Below are positions 1 through 5,460 of a stretch of DNA of 5,460 nucleotides, in pieces. This DNA is from JAQSWP01 sp050185515 (GTDB lineage: Bacteria; Pseudomonadota; Alphaproteobacteria; Reyranellales; JAQSWP01). The notes beneath the pieces were generated by a model. It was not told the origin of the DNA. It worked only from the letters and a program-made list of their open reading frames with translations, and searched no databases. Both the position numbers and the translations under genes were made by a program. Location: the NCBI GenBank assembly GCA_050185515.1, contig JBFWZG010000183.1:1-5460 (forward strand). The letters are read 5' to 3'. The number at the start of each line of letters is the position of its first letter. The stretch's first letter is position 1.

Positions 1-901
1 CGATTCCGTCGCGCACCGCCTGCCACAGGCCCTCGCGATGGCGTGCGTCGCGGATCGGCGGGTTCATCTGCGCCAGGGTGCCGAGCCGGTCGTAGCAATC
101 GGGCGCCGCCAGCGTGAGGTGCTGCGGCGTCGTCTCGACCGAGGCGATGTCCTTGTGATCGCGCAGGAATACCATCTCTTCAGCCGTCGTGACATGCAGC
201 ACATGCACGCGCCGGCCGCGCTTGCGCGCCAGCTTCAGCAGGCGCTGCGTCGCCAGCAGCGCCGATTGCACGTCCCGCCACTCGGGATGGACATGGGCAG
301 TAACGCCGGGCGCGCGCGTCATTGGCTTGCGTTCGTTCATGCGCGCCTCGTCCTCGCAATGCACGGCCATGCGCCGATAGGAATGCTTCAGGATGGCATC
401 GAGCGTGGCATCGTCGGGCACGAGCAGCGTGCCGGTCGAGGCGCCCATGAACACCTTGACGCCTGAGCAGCCTGGCAGACGTTCCAGCCGCGCCAGCTCC
501 ATGACGTTCTCGGCGGCACCGCCGATATAGAAGGCGTAGTCGCACCAGGCGCGGCCCTGCGCACGGCGCATCTTCTCCTCGAAATCCTCCGTGGTCAGCG
601 TCGAGGGCTTGGTGTTCGGCATCTCGAACACGCCCGTAACGCCGCCCAGCGCCGCGCCGCGCGTGCCCGACTCCAGATCCTCCTTATACTCCAGCCCCGG
701 CTCGCGGAAGTGGACCTGGGTATCGATGACGCCCGGCAGCACGTGCTGGCCCGAAGCCGACACGGTTTCCAGCGCCGAGGAGCCGGACAGCGTGCCGATC
801 GCGGCCACCTTGCCGCCGCGGACGCCGATATCGGAAGTTTCCATGCCGTTCGGGGTCACAACGATCCCCCCACGGACAATGAGGTCATAGGTTTCAGCCA
901 T
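1..901 (-). CDS. pyrC: Dihydroorotase-family amidohydrolase (partial, C-terminus off window)
   Basis: The first 300 codons are present, reading leftward from ATG 901-899; the C-terminus is beyond base 1. The family (COG0044, cyclic amidohydrolases) closes N-carbamoyl-aspartate to dihydroorotate, step three of cytosolic pyrimidine synthesis. Visible: the N-terminal beta-sandwich start (YDLIVRGG, residues 5-12), the metal and substrate motif DTQVHFREPG (60-69) followed by KED (73-75), MPNT (94-97), GVKVFMG (147-153), H181 and VLHVTTAEE (234-242). R66 and N96 match the substrate-binding Arg and Asn of dihydroorotases, which argues against hydantoinase or allantoinase. K149 is placed like the carbamylated lysine of this superfamily. 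Oddity: the first His of the usual HxH metal pair is Gln (Q62). The start fits the family N-terminus, but the Shine-Dalgarno is weak. The gene diverges from ygfZ and no pyrB is visible, so it could be a second, pyrC-like paralogue. Family assignment is firm; the exact role is less so. Confidence 0.9.
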   Translation of the reverse strand, partial: MAETYDLIVRGGIVVTPNGMETSDIGVRGGKVAAIGTLSGSSALETVSASGQHVLPGVIDTQVHFREPGLEYKEDLESGTRGAALGGVTGVFEMPNTKPSTLTTEDFEEKMRRAQGRAWCDYAFYIGGAAENVMELARLERLPGCSGVKVFMGASTGTLLVPDDATLDAILKHSYRRMAVHCEDEARMNERKPMTRAPGVTAHVHPEWRDVQSALLATQRLLKLARKRGRRVHVLHVTTAEEMVFLRDHKDIASVETTPQHLTLAAPDCYDRLGTLAQMNPPIRDARHREGLWQAVRDGI

Positions 902-998
902 GCCCCATTCTCTACCATTGCCGGACGGGGCAGCAACCGTGGGCTTTGCCACCGTCGCCGACGCAGCGAAGGCTTGCCAAGATGCCGCATCTGCCCCA
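901..998 (-). other. Competing inverted repeats in the dihydroorotase leader
   Basis: Read on the minus strand, GGGGCA (997-992) is followed by TGCCCC (932-927) and then GGGGCA (906-901), whose last A is the first base of the ATG. The central element is complementary to both outer copies, so a transcript starting upstream of 998 could form either of two mutually exclusive six-base-pair stems. The downstream stem would bury the start codon. This is a direct sequence observation; the regulatory reading is inference. Six-base GC-rich matches arise easily by chance in such DNA, and the best-looking promoter for this gene would leave these elements mostly untranscribed. Confidence 0.3.
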
Positions 999-1028
999 CC
1001 TCTAGAGCCCAGACGAACGGGAGCAAGC
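902..1028. promoter_or_regulatory. Divergent intergenic region between dihydroorotase and ygfZ
   Basis: These 127 bases separate two outward-facing start codons, so promoters for both genes should lie here unless one is leaderless. On the minus strand, TTGCTG (936-931), a 16-base spacer and TAGAGA (914-909) resemble a sigma-70 type promoter. Its transcript would begin almost at the ATG at 901, making the dihydroorotase mRNA nearly leaderless. On the plus strand TTGCCA (974-979) and TCTAGA (1001-1006) are candidate elements, but their 21-base spacing is too wide to trust. The region also holds GGGGCA/TGCCCC repeats, described separately. I see no protein-coding signal in it. Confidence 0.5.
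1019..1023 (+). promoter_or_regulatory. Ribosome binding site fixing the ygfZ start
   Basis: GGGAG lies five bases upstream of ATG 1029-1031. It supports this start over the in-frame ATG at 900, which would add 43 low-complexity residues unlike any YgfZ N-terminus and would overlap the dihydroorotase start codon. Confidence 0.7.
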
Positions 1029-1943
1029 ATGGGCGAAGCGTTCTTCTCACTGGCAAGCGATCGCGGCGTTCTGGCCGTCGGCGGTCAGGATCGGCGTACG
1101 TTTCTGCAGGGGCTGATAACCTGCGACGTCGAGAAGGTGTCCTCGGAGCATGCCGTCTACGGCGCCCTGCTGACGCCTCAGGGCCGCTATCTGCATGACT
1201 TCTTCGTCGTGGAACTCGGCGATACCCTGATATTCGACACCGAGCGCGCCCGCCTGCCCGATCTGCAGAAGAAGCTGTCGATGTTCAGGCTGCGCTCCAA
1301 GGTGACGCTCGAGGACGTCTCCGAACGCTTGGTCGTGGCGCTGATCTGGGGCGAGGATGTCGGGGCAAGACTTGATCTGTCCTCCGAACCGGGCAGCGCC
1401 ACCGCCCTTGCGGACGGCATCGCCTATGTCGATTCGCGTCTGACGGCGATGGGCTGTCGCGCGATTTTGCCGGCCGAGAGGGCCGCCGCGGCGCTGCAGC
1501 AGGCGGGCCTTACGCCAGCGGATCAGGCGGCCTGGGATCTGCATCGGCTGGCGCTGGGTATCCCGGATGGCAGCCGCGATCTGCCGGTCGAGAAAGCATT
1601 CCTGCTGGAGAATGGCTTCGACGAGCTGAACGGCGTCGACTGGAAAAAGGGCTGCTACATGGGCCAGGAGCTCACGGCCCGCACCAAGTATCGCGGGCTG
1701 GTGCGCAAGCGCCTGCTGCCGGTGACGGTGGATGGCGCCATGCCGTCTGCGGGAACGCCCGTGATGCTGGGCGACAAGGAAGCCGGCGAAATGCGCTCGG
1801 GCCGCGACGGACGCGCGCTTGCACTGCTGCGGTTGGAGATGGTCGAGGCGGCAAAGGAGATCGGCCCGCTGACGGCCGACGGCGCCAGACTGACGGCGCA
1901 TCTGCCGGGTTGGATGCGCCTGCCGGAGAAGGCCGAGGGCTGA
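1029..1943 (+). CDS. ygfZ: YgfZ/GcvT-like folate-binding protein (iron-sulfur cluster maintenance)
   Basis: This 304-residue protein belongs to the COG0354 YgfZ family, cytosolic tetrahydrofolate-binding relatives of the glycine-cleavage T protein that help maintain or repair certain iron-sulfur enzymes. The N-terminal GcvT-like fold begins with DRGVLAVGG (11-19) and FLQGLITCDV (25-34), followed by LLTPQGRYLHDFFV (47-60). The diagnostic signature KGCYMGQE (207-214) contains the conserved Cys209 needed for activity in E. coli YgfZ, followed by a conserved RTKYRG segment (218-223). The C-terminal barrel-like part (about 228-290) ends normally, and the length is typical. The start at 1029 is chosen from the GGGAG site and from where family similarity begins. 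It is divergent from the dihydroorotase gene and convergent with the HIT gene. Nothing is broken or missing. The molecular mechanism is not settled even for characterised members. Confidence 0.93.
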   Translation: MGEAFFSLASDRGVLAVGGQDRRTFLQGLITCDVEKVSSEHAVYGALLTPQGRYLHDFFVVELGDTLIFDTERARLPDLQKKLSMFRLRSKVTLEDVSERLVVALIWGEDVGARLDLSSEPGSATALADGIAYVDSRLTAMGCRAILPAERAAAALQQAGLTPADQAAWDLHRLALGIPDGSRDLPVEKAFLLENGFDELNGVDWKKGCYMGQELTARTKYRGLVRKRLLPVTVDGAMPSAGTPVMLGDKEAGEMRSGRDGRALALLRLEMVEAAKEIGPLTADGARLTAHLPGWMRLPEKAEG

Positions 1944-1948
1944 GCCCT
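1936..1948. other. Small perfect inverted repeat spanning the convergent stop codons
   Basis: AGGGC (1936-1940), TGA (1941-1943) and GCCCT (1944-1948) form a five-base-pair stem whose three-base loop is exactly the ygfZ stop codon. The right arm reaches into the HIT gene's stop codon (1947-1949). It reads the same on both strands. It is too short, and lacks a T-tract, to be called an intrinsic terminator with confidence. There is no other non-coding space between these converging genes. Confidence 0.35.
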
Positions 1949-2372
1949 ACATCGCCGCGAGCAACTTCTCGTAGACAGATTTGATATGGGCCATGTCGCC
2001 GGGGTTGTGGCCCCAGTTGACCTTCAGCTCGCCATCCTGAGCGGTACGCGGCAGGACGTGGAAATGCAGGTGGAAAACCGTCTGTCCCGCGCCCGGGCCG
2101 TTGGCCTGCAGCAGGTTGATGCCCGACGGCTGCAGCGCTTTACTCTGCGCCTGGGCGATGCGGCGGGCCGTGGCGGCGACCTTGCCCAGCACATCTGACG
2201 GGATGTCGTGAATATCGGCGTAGTGGCCCTTGGCGACCGCCAGCGCATGCCCGTCGTTCACCGGATTGATGTCCATGAAGGCGATCGTCTCGGCGTCTTC
2301 GTAGAGTTTGAAGCAGGGAATCTGGCCGGCAACGATCTTGCAGAAGATGCAGTTCGAATCGGTGGGATGCAT
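1947..2372 (-). CDS. HIT-family (histidine triad) nucleotide-binding hydrolase
   Basis: A complete 141-residue HIT protein. This family hydrolyses AMP or other nucleotide conjugates (phosphoramidates, adenylates, dinucleoside polyphosphates) in the cytosol; the substrate here cannot be told. The histidine triad is FHLHFHVLPR (100-109), with H103 in the position of the nucleophile and H101 and H105 flanking it. The N-terminal CIFCKI (8-13) has Cys8 and Cys11, which with H50 and H101 probably bind structural zinc, as in the CxxC-type Hint proteins. DINPVNDGHALA (34-45) is the usual nucleotide-binding strand. GAGG (2380-2377) lies four bases before ATG 2372-2370. It follows the NYN-LOTUS gene by 19 bases and is probably the last gene of the minus-strand operon. 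Its stop lies three bases from the ygfZ stop on the other strand. It is closer to the general HIT/YhaE type than to short E. coli HinT, so no symbol is given. Confidence 0.92.
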   Translation of the reverse strand: MHPTDSNCIFCKIVAGQIPCFKLYEDAETIAFMDINPVNDGHALAVAKGHYADIHDIPSDVLGKVAATARRIAQAQSKALQPSGINLLQANGPGAGQTVFHLHFHVLPRTAQDGELKVNWGHNPGDMAHIKSVYEKLLAAM

Positions 2373-2391
2373 AGGTCCTCAATCAGTCGCT

Positions 2392-3138
2392 CTATTTGAT
2401 TCTCACGAAAACGGTCTGCGGCCCCCCGGCGGCCCCCTGTCGTTTGACCTCGAATTCGGGCAGCGCTTCGAAGAGAGACACGAAGTTCTTGTGACCGTAG
2501 TTCCGGGAATCGAAATCCGGAAGGCGGTTGCTGATAACCTGGCCAAGGCGACCAAGATGAGCCCAACCCGAGTCATCGACGACCGAATCGACCGCGTCGC
2601 GCAAGGTCTCGACTGGCGGTGCGTTCGCGTCGGCCTGGCGCCGTCTACCCGCCGGTTTGCTCGCCGCGCTACTTGTTCCCGTCTGGCTCCTGCTCGGCGT
2701 CGGGCGCAGGATTTCCGTATATATGAACTTGTCGCAGGCGGCGACGAACGCGCGCGGCGTCTTCTTCTCGCCGAAGCCGTAGACAGTGGCGCCCTCCTCG
2801 CGCAGCCGCATCGCTAGGCGCGTGAAGTCGCTGTCGCTGGACACCAGGCAGAAGCCTTCGAAGCGCTTCGAATGGAGCAGGTCCATGGCGTCGATGACGA
2901 GGGCGATATCGGAGGCGTTCTTGCCCGCGGTAAAGGAGGGCTGCTGCACCTGCTGGATCGAATGCTCGAGGATCTTGCCGTTCCATGCCTGCAGGCGCGG
3001 GCTCGTGAAATCGCCGTAGATGCGCTTGACGCTGGCGGTGCCCAGCTTGGCGATTTCGGCCATCAGATCGGCGCAGATGGCCGCCGAGGCATTGTCGGCG
3101 TCGATCAGCACCGCCAGTCGATGGGCTCGTTCGGTCAC
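2392..3138 (-). CDS. NYN-domain ribonuclease-like protein with C-terminal OST-HTH/LOTUS domain
   Basis: A 248-residue protein of the COG1432 (LabA/NYN) type, not assigned to a named gene. The NYN domain, a PIN-like nuclease fold, occupies about residues 6-143. LIDADN (11-16) carries acidic D13, NASD (74-77) carries D77, and VSSDSDF (99-105) carries D102 and D104, so the acidic metal-binding set looks intact. YGFGEKKTPRAF (120-131) is a usual conserved segment. A Ser/Pro/Arg-rich linker (about 146-175) leads to an OST-HTH/LOTUS winged-helix domain (about 176-246) with LRDAV, GWAHLGRLGQ and YGHKNFVSLFEAL. LOTUS domains bind RNA, so an RNA-directed nuclease is inferred; the target is unknown. 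The GTG start (3138-3136) is preferred because it has a strong G-rich site upstream and because the open frame before it only overlaps meaB in a meaningless frame. It lies between meaB (31-base gap) and the HIT gene (19-base gap), probably co-transcribed. Confidence 0.9.
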   Translation of the reverse strand: MTERAHRLAVLIDADNASAAICADLMAEIAKLGTASVKRIYGDFTSPRLQAWNGKILEHSIQQVQQPSFTAGKNASDIALVIDAMDLLHSKRFEGFCLVSSDSDFTRLAMRLREEGATVYGFGEKKTPRAFVAACDKFIYTEILRPTPSRSQTGTSSAASKPAGRRRQADANAPPVETLRDAVDSVVDDSGWAHLGRLGQVISNRLPDFDSRNYGHKNFVSLFEALPEFEVKRQGAAGGPQTVFVRIK

Positions 3139-3144
3139 GGCGTT

Positions 3145-3150
3145 CCCCCC
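3145..3150 (-). promoter_or_regulatory. Ribosome binding site fixing the GTG start of the NYN gene
   Basis: Six consecutive G (minus strand) lie six bases before GTG 3138-3136, the only well-placed start just before the NYN fold. An in-frame ATG at 3390 is open but would place 84 extra residues inside the meaB coding sequence, with no family similarity. Confidence 0.6.
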
Positions 3151-3169
3151 TAGATTTGCCGCCAGAGTG

Positions 3170-4098
3170 TCAGCCGCGCAGGCGTTGCGCAATCTCCCCG
3201 GCGCGGGCAAACGGCGACTGGCCGGGCTTGAGCGCGATGTCGCCGGCCCGCGCCAGCCCCTGGCGGCCGAACTGGGCCCGCAGCCAATCCTCCAGCCAGG
3301 TCTCGGCCTGACGCAAGCGCTGGACGGCGCCACGACCGCTATCGGCGAGATGGCGGCGATGGGCCTCCACGGCGTCGAGCAATCCCTCAATCCCGGCGCC
3401 GGTCGCGGCCGACAGCATCAGCACCTGCAGTGTCCAGCCTTCGTCTCCGGCTTCGGCGAGGCTCAGAGCACCTTCGACATCGGCGCGGGCTCGTTCGGCG
3501 GGCGCGCCAAGGTCCCCCTTGGTTACGGCGATCAGATGCGGGATCTCGGCGATGCCGGCCTTCATGAACTGCAGGGAATCGCCGGAGCCTGGCTGGACGC
3601 AGAACAGCACGGTGTCGGCGATGGCGACGACATCGGTTTCGGACTGGCCAACGCCCACCGTCTCGACGATGACGACGTCGAACAGGGCGCGCATCAGCAC
3701 GGTGGCGGGGAAAGTCAGCTCTGCAAGCCCGCCCAACCGGTCGCGGGCCGCCATGGAACGGATGAAGACGCCATCGTCGTCGGGCGCGGTAACGATGCGG
3801 GTGCGATCGCCCAGCAGCGCGCCGCCAGTGCGGCGCGAGGACGGATCGACGGCGATTACCCCCACCGTGCTGCCACGCTGCCGCCACGCCCGGATCAGGG
3901 CCGAGAGCAGAGTAGACTTGCCGACGCCCGGCGGACCGGTAACGCCCAGCACATGCGCGCGCGGCGCGGCGTAGGCGTCTGACAGAAGACTAATCGTGGC
4001 AGGAGCGTCGGGCGCCCGCTCGATATGCGCCAGAGCGCCGGCCAGCGCGGCCTTGCCGCCGGCTTTCAACGCGGAAAGCTGCGGCAAGGTCTGCGACA

Positions 4099-4099
<1 letters not shown>
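3170..4099 (-). CDS. meaB: MeaB/ArgK-family GTPase (methylmalonyl-CoA mutase-associated G protein)
   Basis: A complete 309-residue G3E-type P-loop GTPase. Characterised MeaB proteins bind methylmalonyl-CoA mutase, gate adenosylcobalamin loading and protect it from inactivation, in the cytosol. Visible: Walker A GPPGVGKST (55-63), the family block VDPSSRRTGGALLGDRTR (84-101), the ETVGVGQSE switch segment (146-154), and the base-specificity box as TKGD (193-196) rather than NKxD. The C-terminal helical part (about 260-309) includes the dimerisation region and is slightly short against the usual 320-330 residues. Its ATG (4099-4097) overlaps the ppdK TGA as TGATG, which predicts translational coupling. 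The NYN gene follows. No mutase gene is in the window, so the client enzyme is unknown; it may be encoded elsewhere, or this branch may have another partner. The family call is secure; the client is inference. Confidence 0.93.

Positions 4100-5460
<1,361 letters not shown>

Noticed and set aside
38..466. Plus-strand open frame of 142 codons at the left end
   Set aside because: It is antisense to the conserved dihydroorotase reading frame, which is continuous from 901 to the window edge.
974..1006. TTGCCA and TCTAGA as a ygfZ promoter
   Set aside because: The spacing is 21 bases, too wide for a standard sigma-70 promoter; mentioned only as a weak possibility.
900..1028. N-terminal extension of ygfZ from the ATG at 900 (43 extra residues)
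   Set aside because: It overlaps the dihydroorotase start codon, has no resemblance to YgfZ N-termini, and a good GGGAG site points to ATG 1029.
1047..1901. Long minus-strand open frame (284 codons) opposite ygfZ
   Set aside because: Composition (His/Arg/Gln-rich) is typical of an antisense shadow in GC-rich DNA; the plus strand has a clear YgfZ signature.
2308..2817. Plus-strand open frame of 169 codons opposite the NYN-LOTUS gene
   Set aside because: Low-complexity Arg/Ala-rich translation, antisense to conserved NYN and LOTUS motifs.
3139..3390. N-terminal extension of the NYN protein by 84 residues
   Set aside because: It lies mostly within meaB in another frame, is Arg/Pro/Ala-rich shadow sequence, and the NYN fold starts directly after GTG 3138.
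3020..3982. Long plus-strand open frame (320 codons) opposite meaB and the start of the NYN gene
   Set aside because: It spans two well-supported minus-strand genes and has no recognisable domain.

Overview
The window is GC-rich and gene-dense. It most likely comes from an alphaproteobacterial chromosome. The clues are strong G/C preference at third codon positions and a combination of housekeeping genes (PPDK, a MeaB-type GTPase, a YgfZ folate-binding protein and a COG0044 dihydroorotase of alphaproteobacterial style). A Rhodospirillales-like organism fits, but the order cannot be fixed from the sequence alone. I see no mobile element, CRISPR array, rRNA or tRNA. The only non-coding stretch of any size is 127 bases (902-1028).

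Layout: on the minus strand, the left end carries the N-terminal 300 codons of a dihydroorotase-family amidohydrolase that runs off the window. It diverges from a plus-strand ygfZ gene (1029-1943) across the 127-base intergenic region. ygfZ converges, with only three bases between stop codons, on a minus-strand gene train read from right to left: ppdK (C-terminal part only, entering from the right edge), meaB, a NYN nuclease with a C-terminal OST-HTH/LOTUS domain, and a HIT-family nucleotide hydrolase. Within the train ppdK and meaB overlap by one base (TGATG), meaB and the NYN gene are 31 bases apart, and the NYN and HIT genes are 19 bases apart. It therefore looks like a single operon.

Together: PPDK interconverts pyruvate/ATP/Pi and PEP/AMP/PPi. 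MeaB-family GTPases chaperone adenosylcobalamin-dependent mutases. The NYN-LOTUS protein is a predicted RNA-binding ribonuclease. HIT proteins release nucleoside monophosphates from conjugates. YgfZ supports iron-sulfur enzymes in a folate-dependent way. Dihydroorotase belongs to pyrimidine synthesis. No single pathway joins them. The points most worth a second look are the uncharacterised NYN-LOTUS gene inside a metabolic operon, a metal-ligand substitution (His to Gln) in the dihydroorotase, and competing inverted repeats in the dihydroorotase leader that could mask its start codon. Most of the window is ordinary core genome, and I did not find a clearly new multi-gene system.
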